From Verrucomicrobiota bacterium (GTDB lineage: Bacteria; Verrucomicrobiota; Verrucomicrobiia; Limisphaerales; J093), in NCBI GenBank assembly GCA_022710935.1, contig JAKLFY010000008.1, positions 1 through 64,000 of the forward strand: a stretch of 64,000 nucleotides of DNA. Reading direction: 5' to 3'. The notes under the pieces are model-generated. The model saw only the letters and a program-made list of their open reading frames with translations. It ran no database searches and was not told the DNA's origin. The position numbers and the translations under genes were made by a program. Shown here piece by piece: positions 52,939-61,663 of the stretch (its first letter is position 1; every line of letters starts with the position of its first letter).

Positions 52939-54942
52939 TCAGCCGGGCGGGAGCTGCGGCAACACAGCAATGCGACCCCGAATCGCCTGCACCAACTCTG
53001 CCGGATCGGCCTCGTCCAACCGCCGCAGCACACAGTCCCAACGATAGGAGAAATTGCCCTCGGGATCCGGCGGCATGTGCTTGAACAGCGCATCAAAGGC
53101 GCGCCGAGTGTCACGGTAATGCCGCTGGACGCGCCGGAACCATTCGTCGAATCCCTCCAAATAGGCCAACGCAAACTCGCGGGGATGGGCCAGCTTGTCG
53201 GACCGGTCGTTCACCGGCTTGGCATACGCGGGCGCAAGTTCCAGCAGCGTCTGCTGATAGCAGACAAATGACCCCGTGTGGTCGCACACAATCAACTCCT
53301 TGGGCATCCCCTCTTCGTCCTCGACCACGATCTCGTCGCCGACATCGAACACCACCTGCTGAGTCACAGGGTCGCCGCGTCCCACAATGAGGTTGGCGGC
53401 TGCCGCTTTCCCGAACAGGCGCGCGAACCGGTTTGCAAACTCGGGATTCTCGTAGCGCGACCGGGGGAGTTGGTTGGCGGGGAAACCCGGGATGAAATCG
53501 CGTTCGAAGTAGGTCACCGGGAGGCGCAGGCCCGGCGGCACCGCGGCGCTGCCGTCGTAGGGTTCCTGGAGGCGCCGCATGATCATGCACAAAGGCACGT
53601 TGACCCCCAAATACCAGCAGCCGAGCCGGCGATCCAGGATGTACTCGATGTACTCCTCGGTTTCCAACATGGCCTGGCTCAGGTCCTTCCCCTCGGCCAA
53701 TCGCTCCCGCACCCCGTACTTCTGCATCCGCATGAACCGGGTCCGGGGCCGGTCCTCGCTCAAACACTTGATCTGGGCCAGATACACGTCGCGCCGTCCG
53801 CCGCCGACGGGGTGGGCCTGGGCGCTGCGTTGCGTCTCTTGATGGGGGGGCAGGATGCGTCCCACGTTCACCCATTCGAGCAGGCCGAACTCACGAATCA
53901 GGTTGAACACGATGTCTTTGACCTTCTCATCGCACAGGCCGCGGTAGCACGGATCCTCCGGCGCCTGCCGCGCGCCATCGAACACCTCGTCAAACATCAA
54001 CTCCCCCTGCTCGAATCGCCCGCACGGCAGCCACCGGATGCGTTGCTTGAACTCGATGTTCAGGCCCGCCAAAACCACCTCGGTCTCCGTGTCGTCCCGC
54101 TGGCTCACCAATGCCGAGTACATCTCCGTCCGCCACAGGTCCAAATCCGGCTCATCGACCTGGTATTCCGGCGGCACGGCATCGAAGAACTGCGCCCGCA
54201 ACTCTTCGTGGCATGCCGCAAGTTCGTTCGGATTCATCTCGCCAAACACAAGCCCGTTGAATTGCTTCGCCCCAAAACGCCCCTGGGCTTTGAAAAAATC
54301 GACCTCCGGCCGGCCCAAACGGTTGCGGCGGGACGCGTAGAGGGCAATTTCCTGCAACTGGCGGGCGAGCGCGGTCGGATCGAGATCCTTGAGCCGCGCC
54401 AATTCGTGGTAGGTCAGATAGCGCGTGCCGCTATACAGGTTGAGGTAATAGATGGCCTGCTCGCTGATGCGGGTCTTGGCGTCGGCAATGTGCTGGCTGA
54501 TTTCGGCGCGGGTGCTCGGCAGGACGCTGATCCGCCAAAGCTCGCCCCGCTCCTTGATGGCCCGCTGCACTTCTGGCTGATCGACATCCAGAAACCGCCG
54601 TTGAGGCTTCGGGTAGAGTTCCCCAAGCAGATCGTCCGCCTCGAACGCCAAATCCATGTGGACCGGGTCGGGCCGGATCTGGACCAGACCCGGCTTCAGG
54701 AATAAATCGACAGACCGTCCGTAACGCGCGGCCTTCTGCTCCTCCGTCAGTGGCGGCAGACCCTGCTGCGCCCGCTCGAGGTTGAGCGCGTTGAGATACG
54801 CCGCGCGCTGCAAGGCGTGCACCGGCGGTTCCGCGGTCACCAGGACGCGACCGTCGAGGAACAGGGTGGCCGGCCACGCGTTCCCCGACAGCGCCGTCTT
54901 TGCGGCCTCATCCACCCCCGGTCCCTGGATGACGATTGCCAT
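52939..54942 (-). CDS. Unrecognised 667-residue protein
   Basis: I do not recognise this protein. It has no signal peptide and no membrane segment, so it should be cytosolic. The composition is rich in Arg, Glu, Leu and Tyr. Visible blocks: KQFNGLVFGEMNPNEL near 230, GGRRDVYLAQIKCLSEDRPR near 385, RMQKYGVRERLAEGKDLSQA near 410, ETEEYIEYILDRRLGCWYLG near 432, and an acidic stretch FDVGDEIVVEDEEG followed by LIVCDHTGSFVCY near 555. The strong GC3 bias and intact length argue for a real gene. It stands alone between hairpin repeats and the divergent livK operon. Confidence 0.75.
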   Translation of the reverse strand: MAIVIQGPGVDEAAKTALSGNAWPATLFLDGRVLVTAEPPVHALQRAAYLNALNLERAQQGLPPLTEEQKAARYGRSVDLFLKPGLVQIRPDPVHMDLAFEADDLLGELYPKPQRRFLDVDQPEVQRAIKERGELWRISVLPSTRAEISQHIADAKTRISEQAIYYLNLYSGTRYLTYHELARLKDLDPTALARQLQEIALYASRRNRLGRPEVDFFKAQGRFGAKQFNGLVFGEMNPNELAACHEELRAQFFDAVPPEYQVDEPDLDLWRTEMYSALVSQRDDTETEVVLAGLNIEFKQRIRWLPCGRFEQGELMFDEVFDGARQAPEDPCYRGLCDEKVKDIVFNLIREFGLLEWVNVGRILPPHQETQRSAQAHPVGGGRRDVYLAQIKCLSEDRPRTRFMRMQKYGVRERLAEGKDLSQAMLETEEYIEYILDRRLGCWYLGVNVPLCMIMRRLQEPYDGSAAVPPGLRLPVTYFERDFIPGFPANQLPRSRYENPEFANRFARLFGKAAAANLIVGRGDPVTQQVVFDVGDEIVVEDEEGMPKELIVCDHTGSFVCYQQTLLELAPAYAKPVNDRSDKLAHPREFALAYLEGFDEWFRRVQRHYRDTRRAFDALFKHMPPDPEGNFSYRWDCVLRRLDEADPAELVQAIRGRIAVLPQLPPG

Positions 54943-55121
54943 AATCCGGGCGTCATCATGCGCGCCCGCTCCGGTTTGTCCATCCCGCCGTGAACGGACC
55001 GCGGGCAGCGTTGCTTGACATGCGGAAAGCCTTTCTGGCAGCCTCGGCTCATCTTAGCCCGTGTGCTGTCATGGTCCGGTGATGCTCGGTTCACCATGGT
55101 TTGAATCCGGAGAATGAACTT

Positions 55122-56285
55122 ATGAAAAAAACCTACCTGCTTGCGGCAGGGATCTGCGCGCTCGGCTCGCAGTGCCTGACCCAGAACATCCACGCCGCCG
55201 CTGGCGGCGAACCCATCAAGATCGGCGCCATCTTCTCGGTCACCGGGCCAGCCTCTTTCCTTGGCGCACCGGAGGAGAAGACCGTCCGGATGTTTATGGA
55301 CAAGCTCAACGCGGCCGGCGGCATCAACGGACGCAGAGTCGCGTTGGTGCTCAAGGACAGTGGCGGCAGCCCGGAGAAAGCCGTGTCGTTCGCCAAGCAG
55401 TTGATCGAGGAGGAGAAGGTCCTGGCCATCATCGGCCCGTCGACCAGCGGCGAGACCATGCAGATCAAGGCGCTCTGCGAAGAGAACGAGATGATCCTGG
55501 TTTCCTGCGCCGCGGCGGAAGTGATCGTGAATCCGGTCGCCCGGTATGTGTTCAAGACACCGCAAAAAGACAGCCAGGCGGTCACCTGGATCTACCGGAC
55601 CATGAAGGACAAAGGCCTGCGCAAGATCGCCGTCGTGAGCAGCAACGACGGCTTTGGCGCCGCCGGAAAGAAGCAGCTCGAAGAAATGGCCCCGGCGGAG
55701 GGCATCGAGATCCTCGCCAACGAAGTCTATGACAAACAGGCCACCGACCTGACCGACATTCTCACAAAAATCAAAGGCACGCGCGGCGTCCAGGCGATCG
55801 TCAACTGGTCGATCGTCCCGGCGCAGTCCATCGTGGCGAAGAACATGAGGCAGCTCGGCATGGAGATGCCGCTCTTCCAAAGTCATGGCTTCGGCAATCG
55901 CAAGTATGTCGAGCAGGCGGGCGTCGCAGCCGAGGGCACGCTCTTCCCGGCCGGGCGCCTTCTCGTTGTGGACGAATTGCCCGACAGTCATCCGCAGAAG
56001 GCGCTGCTGGCGGCCTACAAGAAGGACTACGAGGAGACCTACAAGGAAGATGTCAGCACGTTTGGCGGACACGCCTATGACGCGATCCTGGTTGTGACCG
56101 AGGCCCTGAAGCGGGCGGGACGGCCCGACCGCGCCAGGGTCCGTGACGCCATCGAGAACCTCAAAGGCCTGGTGGGCACGGCGGGCGTGTTCAATTTCTC
56201 GCCGACCGATCACACTGGTCTCGATTTGACCTCGTTCGAGATGCTGACGGTGAAGGACGGCAAGTTCGCGATCTACCGGAAGTAG
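55122..56285 (+). CDS. livK: Branched-chain amino acid-type ABC substrate-binding protein
   Basis: 387 residues from the ATG at 55122; a TTG at 55101 would add seven. Signal peptide (YLLAAGICALGSQCLTQNIHA). It is a periplasmic binding fold of the Leu/Ile/Val type: IKIGAIFSVTGPASFLG, AAGGINGRRVALVLKDSGG, VLAIIGPSTSGETM and TFGGHAYDAILVVTEAL. Ligands of this class range from branched-chain amino acids to aromatic acids and urea. It is first of the livKHMGF-type operon, with 80 bp to the permease. Confidence 0.9.
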   Translation: MKKTYLLAAGICALGSQCLTQNIHAAAGGEPIKIGAIFSVTGPASFLGAPEEKTVRMFMDKLNAAGGINGRRVALVLKDSGGSPEKAVSFAKQLIEEEKVLAIIGPSTSGETMQIKALCEENEMILVSCAAAEVIVNPVARYVFKTPQKDSQAVTWIYRTMKDKGLRKIAVVSSNDGFGAAGKKQLEEMAPAEGIEILANEVYDKQATDLTDILTKIKGTRGVQAIVNWSIVPAQSIVAKNMRQLGMEMPLFQSHGFGNRKYVEQAGVAAEGTLFPAGRLLVVDELPDSHPQKALLAAYKKDYEETYKEDVSTFGGHAYDAILVVTEALKRAGRPDRARVRDAIENLKGLVGTAGVFNFSPTDHTGLDLTSFEMLTVKDGKFAIYRK

Positions 56286-56365
56286 CCGCCCTCGAAACCA
56301 TCAACCCTGACTTCCGGAGCCCCGCAAGCGCATTGGATCGGGGCTGTCTCCCGACGGGACGACCG

Positions 56366-57259
56366 ATGGAAAGCGGGAATCTGGAACTGCAATACTTCCT
56401 GTCCGGGATCACCAAGGGCAGCATCTACGCCGTGGTGGCGATCGGCTTTAACCTGATCTACAGCGCCACCGGCGTGTTGAATTTCGCGCAGGGCGAGTTT
56501 GTGATGCTGGGCGGGATGGTGGCCGTGACCCTGGCCCGCTTCGTGCCCTTGCCCGTGGCACTGGCCGGGGCGGTGGTGATCGTGGCGCTGGTCGGCTGCC
56601 TGCTCGAGATCCTCTTCTTCCGGCGTTTGCAGCGGCATTCCATCCTCCACCTCGTCATCATCACCATCGGCCTGTCGATCGTCCTTCAGGAGATCGCCCT
56701 GCACCTCTGGGACGAAAAGGTCCGCTCGCTCCCCTATTTCACCGGCAACGAGATCTCGACGCTGAAATTCCTCGGGGCCGCCATCTCGCCCCAGGTGCTC
56801 TGGGTGCTGGCGACCGTGGCGGTCATTGTGGTCCTCCTGCACATCTTCCTCAAATACACCTTGCCGGGCCGCGCGATGCGGGCCGGTTCCTCGAACCCGA
56901 GCGCCGCCATGCTGGCCGGGATCAACATCGCAAACATGCGCACCCTCGCGTTTGGTCTGAGCGCGGCCATCGGCGCCCTGGCGGGCTGCGTGATCTCGCC
57001 CATCACCATGACCCACTACGAGATGGGCGCGCCGCTGGCCATCAAGGGATTCGCAGCCGCCATTGTCGGCGGCCTGGGGAACCCGATGGCCGCGGTGCTC
57101 GGCGGGCTCATGGTCGGTGTGCTCGAAGCCTACAGCGTGAGCCGGCTCCCGGCCGCGTACAGCGATGTGACCGTTTTCGCCGTGTTGCTGCTGGTGTTGT
57201 TCGTGCGTCCGCATGGGTTCTGGGGCCGGCCGGGCGGTGAAAGCGTGAGGGAACATTGA
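56366..57259 (+). CDS. livH: Branched-chain amino acid-type ABC permease (LivH)
   Basis: 297 residues, about eight membrane helices. The family text GSIYAVVAIGFNLIYSATGVLNFAQGEFVMLGG is at the N-terminus, and RAMRAGSSNPSAAMLAGIN plus GFAAAIVGGLGNPMAAVLGGL mark the ATPase-coupling and C-terminal parts. The ATG at 56366 is preferred over an upstream start. The TGA overlaps the TTG start of livM. Confidence 0.92.
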   Translation: MESGNLELQYFLSGITKGSIYAVVAIGFNLIYSATGVLNFAQGEFVMLGGMVAVTLARFVPLPVALAGAVVIVALVGCLLEILFFRRLQRHSILHLVIITIGLSIVLQEIALHLWDEKVRSLPYFTGNEISTLKFLGAAISPQVLWVLATVAVIVVLLHIFLKYTLPGRAMRAGSSNPSAAMLAGINIANMRTLAFGLSAAIGALAGCVISPITMTHYEMGAPLAIKGFAAAIVGGLGNPMAAVLGGLMVGVLEAYSVSRLPAAYSDVTVFAVLLLVLFVRPHGFWGRPGGESVREH

Positions 57260-58395
57260 AGCCGAGACTTAAGCCAGGCCTCCCTTTCGTCTTGCTCGCG
57301 GCCGCGCTGGCCATCGTGCCCTGGATTCTGCGCAGGGCGGAGATGGAGTATTGCCTGACGCAGCTCACGATGTCGCTCTATTACGCCATCGTCGTTCTGG
57401 GGCTCTGTCTGGTCATGGGCTACGCCGGCCAGGTCTCGCTGGGTCACGGGGCGTTCTTTGCGATCGGTGGCTACACCTCGGCCGTGCTGACCACGTGCGA
57501 CGTCTCGAAATGGCAAACGGCGGCATGGCTCGGCTGGATCAAGCAGTCGCCCTTCTGCATCGCCAGGGAAGACCTTTTCGGCAACCCGATTCTGACTGTG
57601 TCGCCCTGGGCGGCGTTCTTCGCGGCGATGGCGCTGACCTTCGTCGTCGCCAACCTGATCGGCTACCCCGCGCTTCGGCTTCGAGGCCATTACCTCGCCA
57701 TGGCCACACTCGGCTTCGGCATGATCGTTCATAAGGTGATCCTCGGCACCGCTTTCACGGGGGCGGCCGACGGCATCAACGGGGTGCCGGAATGGAACCT
57801 GGGCCTGGGCCTGACCGTCTCGGGCAAGCGCCCCCTGCGCATCGAGAATTACTTCATCGCGGGCGGATTGTTGCTGCTGCTGCTCGTCCTCCTCCACAAC
57901 CTCGTCCGTTCCCGTGTCGGACGCGCCCTCCAGGCCATCCACGATCGCGAAACCGCCGCCAACGCGATGGGGATCAACACCGCGCTCTACAAGCTCAAGA
58001 CGTTCGTCCTCAGCGCGCTGATGGCCGCGATGGCCGGCGTGTTCTTCACCCATTACACGGCCGGAATCGGCCCCTCGGAGGCAGGAGCGTTCAAGTCGGT
58101 CCGCTATGTCGCGCTGGCCGCGGCGGGCGGCATGTCCAGTCTCTGGGGCGTCACCGGCATGAGCACCCTTCTGAATTACATGTCGCTGCGCGGCCTCTTC
58201 GGAAGCTACGACAACGCGGTGTTCGGCCTGCTGCTGATCGGCATCGTGTCGCTCGCTCCGGAGGGGCCGCTCAAACCGCTGGCCCGCCTGGTCCGGCGCC
58301 TCGCCGGCGCATGCCGTCCACCCAACGCCGCCCAGCCCGATGCGGCGCGACCAAACAACGGGCTCGAGGGGAGGCCGCGTCATGGCGCTGCTTGA
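57256..58395 (+). CDS. livM: Branched-chain amino acid-type ABC permease (LivM)
   Basis: 379 residues from a TTG start embedded in the livH stop (ATTGA). The LivM text is LCLVMGYAGQVSLGHGAFFAIGGYTSAVL, then LRLRGHYLAMATLGFGMIVH and GRALQAIHDRETAANAMGIN. The last 30 residues are a Pro/Ala-rich cytoplasmic tail that overlaps the start of livG by 14 bp. It pairs with LivH to form the membrane channel. Confidence 0.92.
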   Translation: MKPRLKPGLPFVLLAAALAIVPWILRRAEMEYCLTQLTMSLYYAIVVLGLCLVMGYAGQVSLGHGAFFAIGGYTSAVLTTCDVSKWQTAAWLGWIKQSPFCIAREDLFGNPILTVSPWAAFFAAMALTFVVANLIGYPALRLRGHYLAMATLGFGMIVHKVILGTAFTGAADGINGVPEWNLGLGLTVSGKRPLRIENYFIAGGLLLLLLVLLHNLVRSRVGRALQAIHDRETAANAMGINTALYKLKTFVLSALMAAMAGVFFTHYTAGIGPSEAGAFKSVRYVALAAAGGMSSLWGVTGMSTLLNYMSLRGLFGSYDNAVFGLLLIGIVSLAPEGPLKPLARLVRRLAGACRPPNAAQPDAARPNNGLEGRPRHGAA

Positions 58396-59161
58396 AGTCG
58401 ACAACGTCCGCCACAGCTTCGGCGGCCTCGTCGCAATCGACCGCGTCTCGTTCGAAGTCGCGCCAGGACAGATCAAGTCGGTCATCGGACCGAACGGGGC
58501 GGGCAAGACAACGTTGTTCAATATCGTATGCGGGCTTCTGCGCCCGGATTCGGGAAACATCCGGTTCGGGGACCGCGCCATCACCGGATTCAAACCTTAC
58601 CAAATCGCCCGCGCCGGCGTTTCGCGCACGTTTCAGAACCCAAGCCTGTTCCTGCAAATGAACGTGCTCGAGAATGTCATGGTGGGGCGGCACTGCCGGA
58701 CACGCTGGGAGTTCCTCGGCTGTGGCGTGCGCTGGCCCGGCCAACCCAAAGAGGAAGCCGCCATCCGTGAGGCCGCGCAGGCCCAACTCGAATACGTCGG
58801 CCTCGCGCACCTGGCGGAGTGCCCGGCAGGTGCGCTGGCCTTCGGGGAGCGTCGGATGGTCGAACTGGCCCGCGCCCTGGCCACCGAGCCGCAACTCCTG
58901 CTCCTGGACGAACCGGGCAGCGGGTTGAACACCCGCGAAAAGGCCGACCTGGGCCGAATGATCCGGCGCGTCCGCGAGCGCGGGGTCACGATTCTGCTTG
59001 TGGAACACGACATGACCTTGGTGATGGATCTGTCGGATGCCATCCTGGTGCTGCACAACGGGGCGCGCATCGCGGAGGGCACGCCGTCCGAGATCCAGAA
59101 CGACGCCAACGTCGTGAGGGTTTACCTGGGCGGAGAGATGAACCATGCTGCTGCAAGTTAA
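58382..59161 (+). CDS. livG: Branched-chain amino acid-type ABC ATPase (LivG)
   Basis: 259 residues. Walker A is GPNGAGKTTLFN (near residues 38-49), followed by the LivG-typical RTFQNPSLFLQMNVLENVMVG. The ABC signature is altered to AFGERRMVELARAL, as is common in LivG, Walker B is LLLLDEPGSGLN, and the switch is LLVEHDMTLVM. It overlaps livM by 14 bp and livF by 17 bp. Confidence 0.94.
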   Translation: MALLEVDNVRHSFGGLVAIDRVSFEVAPGQIKSVIGPNGAGKTTLFNIVCGLLRPDSGNIRFGDRAITGFKPYQIARAGVSRTFQNPSLFLQMNVLENVMVGRHCRTRWEFLGCGVRWPGQPKEEAAIREAAQAQLEYVGLAHLAECPAGALAFGERRMVELARALATEPQLLLLDEPGSGLNTREKADLGRMIRRVRERGVTILLVEHDMTLVMDLSDAILVLHNGARIAEGTPSEIQNDANVVRVYLGGEMNHAAAS

Positions 59162-59864
59162 AAACCTCCGCTGCGGCTACGGCAGCCTCGAAGTCGTGCA
59201 CGGCATCAGCCTGCACGTTTGCGCGGGGGAAATCGTCGGCCTCCTCGGCGCCAATGGCGCCGGCAAGACCTCTCTGCTCAAATCCGTCGTCGGCCTGCTC
59301 CAGCCGTGGCAGGGCGAGATTCATGTGGATGGCCGACCCACGCGCGGCCAGGCCGCCTGGCGCAGCATCAGCCACTCGATGGTCCTCGTGCCCGAGGGCA
59401 AGATGATCTTCGCCGACCTGACCGTGCGCGAGAACCTGCTCATCGGAGGCTACCGCAATCCCGACCGGGCCATGCAGATCGAGATCGTCTTCGACCGGTT
59501 CCCGTTGCTGCGCGAGCGCGCCAGCCAGTTGGGCGGCACCTTGTCCGGCGGGGAACAACAGATGCTCGCCTTGGGCCGCGCGCTCATGGCCCGCCCCAAA
59601 ATCCTCCTGCTCGACGAACCGTCGCTGGGACTCGCCCCGCTGATGGTCAAGGAGGTCTTTGACGAGATTGTCCGGATGCGCGACCAGGGTTTGACGGTGC
59701 TGCTTGTCGAGCAGAATGTGACCGCCACCCTGCAGGTTGCCGACCGGGCCTACGTCATGGAGACCGGCGACATCATCCTCGAAGGACAGGCGGCTGACCT
59801 TATGCACAACCCCGAAGTCAAACGCGCCTACCTGGGTAAAGGCGGCAAGGAGATCTGGGAATGA
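59145..59864 (+). CDS. livF: Branched-chain amino acid-type ABC ATPase (LivF)
   Basis: 239 residues. Walker A is GANGAGKTSLLKS (near residues 34-46), followed by the LivF hallmark LVPEGKMIFADLTVRENLLIGG. The signature is LSGGEQQMLALGRALM, Walker B is ILLLDEPSLGLAPLMV, and the switch region is LLVEQNV. It overlaps the PaaK-like gene by 4 nt (ATGA at 59861), so all six genes should be on one mRNA. Confidence 0.94.
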   Translation: MLLQVKNLRCGYGSLEVVHGISLHVCAGEIVGLLGANGAGKTSLLKSVVGLLQPWQGEIHVDGRPTRGQAAWRSISHSMVLVPEGKMIFADLTVRENLLIGGYRNPDRAMQIEIVFDRFPLLRERASQLGGTLSGGEQQMLALGRALMARPKILLLDEPSLGLAPLMVKEVFDEIVRMRDQGLTVLLVEQNVTATLQVADRAYVMETGDIILEGQAADLMHNPEVKRAYLGKGGKEIWE

Positions 59865-61036
59865 GCGTTCTCGACCGACGCAACGAAATGATGCCCCGCG
59901 CCGAGCTCGAGCAATTGCAGCTCGAACGCCTCCAGGCATTGCTGGTTCGCCTCAAACGCAATGTGCGCCGCTGCCGCGAAAAGCTCGGCGAGGCCCGGGT
60001 CCAATCCATCGAGGAGATCGAACGCCTCCCGTTCACGACGCCCGAGGAGTTGGCGCAGTGCTTTCCGTATGGCATGTTTGCCTTCCCGCTCCGCGAAATC
60101 ATTCGCCTCCACACCGCGGTCGGGGCCGAAGGCAAACCGCTGGTCATTGGCCACACCCGCAACGATCTCCTCGAATGGGGGCGACTGGCCGGGCGCCAGC
60201 TTGTCGCCAGCGGCGTCACGGCCAATGACGTGGTTCAAATCGGCCTGGGCCCCAGCAGCTACCCCGGACTCTCGGGTTACGTTCTGGGCGCCGAACTCAT
60301 CGAGGCGTCCGTGATCGCTGAAGATCCGCTCCACCTCGATTATCAACTGGCCACCCTGCAAAGCTACCGCCCCACCATCCTCATCACCACCCCAACCAAC
60401 GCGCTCGAATTGACCCGCCTGCTCGAACAACGCCGCGTCGACCCCCAATCCCTCCACCTGCGCACGGTCCTGCTCTCCCGCCAGGCGGACAGCGAGACCC
60501 GCAATCTCATCGCCGCCGGGCTCTTCGCCGCCGTCAAATGCAACTTCGGCGTCCGCGAGGTCTCCGATCCCGGGCTCTGCGTCGAGTGTGAATCCGGGCG
60601 ATTCCACGTCAACGAGGACCAGTTCCTCGTCGAGGTCCAGGACGGCGAGTTGGTGGTCACGACCCTCTGCCGCGAGGCAATGCCCATGCTGCGCTACCGG
60701 ACACGCGTCGCCTGCGCAATCAGCCGCGAGAAATGCCCCTGTGGGCGAACCGGCGCCATGATCCATCCCGGACGCCGGCTGGATGGCCGGAGGTTGGTCA
60801 ACGAAACGCCGCTCTACGAACGCCAGGTCGCCGAAGTCCTGGCCCAAACCGAGGCGGCCGGTCACCCGTTCCAGATCGAGGTGTCGGACCGGCACATCGT
60901 GGTTCGGATGCAAATGTGCGAGGACCTCTTCTCGGATACAATCTGGGTGGTCGAACGCCTGACCCACGTCATCGAATCGGAATTTCTCGCCCGCCTTGGC
61001 ATCGAAGCCCGGGTCGTCTTCACCAGCCCGCGATAG
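59861..61036 (+). CDS. PaaK-like adenylate-forming (phenylacetate-CoA ligase family) protein
   Basis: 391 residues, against about 430-440 for PaaK. Family text: LPFTTPEELAQCFPYGMFA, GHTRNDLLEWGRLAGR, then FGVREVSDPGLCVECESG and HVNEDQFLVEV, and RYRTRVACAISREKCPCGRTG. The ATP loop, normally SSGTTGKP, reads TAVGAEGKP at residues 85-93, and the YGMTE-type motif reads FGVRE, so nucleotide binding may be altered. PaaK-type genes often sit beside liv-type importers, which suggests an aromatic acid ligand for the transporter. It may still activate an acid to its CoA ester, but the loop makes this uncertain. Confidence 0.8.
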   Translation: MSVLDRRNEMMPRAELEQLQLERLQALLVRLKRNVRRCREKLGEARVQSIEEIERLPFTTPEELAQCFPYGMFAFPLREIIRLHTAVGAEGKPLVIGHTRNDLLEWGRLAGRQLVASGVTANDVVQIGLGPSSYPGLSGYVLGAELIEASVIAEDPLHLDYQLATLQSYRPTILITTPTNALELTRLLEQRRVDPQSLHLRTVLLSRQADSETRNLIAAGLFAAVKCNFGVREVSDPGLCVECESGRFHVNEDQFLVEVQDGELVVTTLCREAMPMLRYRTRVACAISREKCPCGRTGAMIHPGRRLDGRRLVNETPLYERQVAEVLAQTEAAGHPFQIEVSDRHIVVRMQMCEDLFSDTIWVVERLTHVIESEFLARLGIEARVVFTSPR

Positions 61037-61085
61037 AAGCGCAAGCCCGAAGACGGTGCGGTGATCGGTCAAACGCCAGGCCTCA

Positions 61086-61454
61086 TTACCGGCGGACCTG
61101 CGCGGTGGCGTTCTCGATGAGCTCCCAGAAACGCGGGTTGTCCTGCAGCGCCTCGTCTTCCCCCAGAGGCAGATTGGATCGGAACTGAAAATCCTTGAGT
61201 GTGTTTCGGCTCAGGATGCGGTGGACCACAAGCCCCAGTTCGTGCCGCTCGAAATAGAGGCGGTAATCGCCCAGCCGAAAGCGATGCAGCGTCTTGCCCT
61301 CGCGCCGGAGTTTGCCGAAGCGTTCGAGGTCCGTGTGCAAAGCCTCCTGAGGCAGACCTCGAAACTCGCCGAGGATTTCCAGTTGCAGTTCCTTGGGCAT
61401 CCTGGCCAATTCCGCCGCGCTCGTCGGATTAAAGATGATCTGAAACGGCTGCAT
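61086..61454 (-). CDS. RelE/ParE-superfamily toxin-like protein
   Basis: 122 residues from the ATG at 61454. The core reads FQIIFNPTSAAELARMPKEL, EALHTDLERFGKLRREG and TLHRFRLGDYRLYFERHELGLVVHRI, the RelE/ParE fold with its Arg-rich beta-sheet (RFRLGDYRLYF). About 30 extra residues follow the usual end. No antitoxin-like gene is adjacent: upstream is tRNA-Glu (18 bp away) and downstream is the convergent PaaK-like gene. It is either an orphan toxin relative or a housekeeping RNA-binding protein; activity is unproven. Confidence 0.75.
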   Translation of the reverse strand: MQPFQIIFNPTSAAELARMPKELQLEILGEFRGLPQEALHTDLERFGKLRREGKTLHRFRLGDYRLYFERHELGLVVHRILSRNTLKDFQFRSNLPLGEDEALQDNPRFWELIENATAQVRR

Positions 61455-61471
61455 GCAAGGCGGCTCGGATC

Positions 61472-61546
61472 TGGTAGCGCGTATGGGAATCGCACCCATC
61501 TTTCGGCCTTGAGAGGGCCGCGTCCTAACTGATAGACGAACGCGCC
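61472..61546 (-). tRNA. tRNA-Glu (anticodon CUC), CCA encoded
   Basis: Read on the minus strand: acceptor GGCGCGT pairs with ACGCGCT (the outermost pair is G:U), the D-arm contains the CAGTTAGGAC region, anticodon stem CGGCC/GGCCG encloses loop CTCTCAA (anticodon CTC), and the T-arm is ATGGG-TGCGATT-CCCAT. Discriminator A and CCA are encoded. The RelE-like gene starts 18 bp after its 3' end in the same direction. Confidence 0.95.
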
Positions 61547-61601
61547 GTTAAAAAGCGGCCCATTCCATAATAGGGCTGCCCGCGATTGTCAACCCACAGT
61601 C

Positions 61602-61638
61602 AAAAAAAAGCGAAGGCCGCTCTCGCGAGCGGCCTTCG
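61602..61638 (-). terminator. Intrinsic terminator of the PEP-CTERM gene
   Basis: A perfect 12-bp stem (CGAAGGCCGCTC / GAGCGGCCTTCG) around a TCGC loop, with eight A on the left side (61602-61609) that become a U-tract on the minus strand. It lies 26 bp after the stop of the PEP-CTERM gene and upstream of tRNA-Glu. Confidence 0.95.
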
Positions 61639-61663
61639 TGGAAGAACTATGCCGTGAGCCAGG

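Noticed and set aside
55014-55045. TTGACA upstream of livK as a promoter
   Set aside because: No acceptable -10 box was found 16-18 nt downstream.
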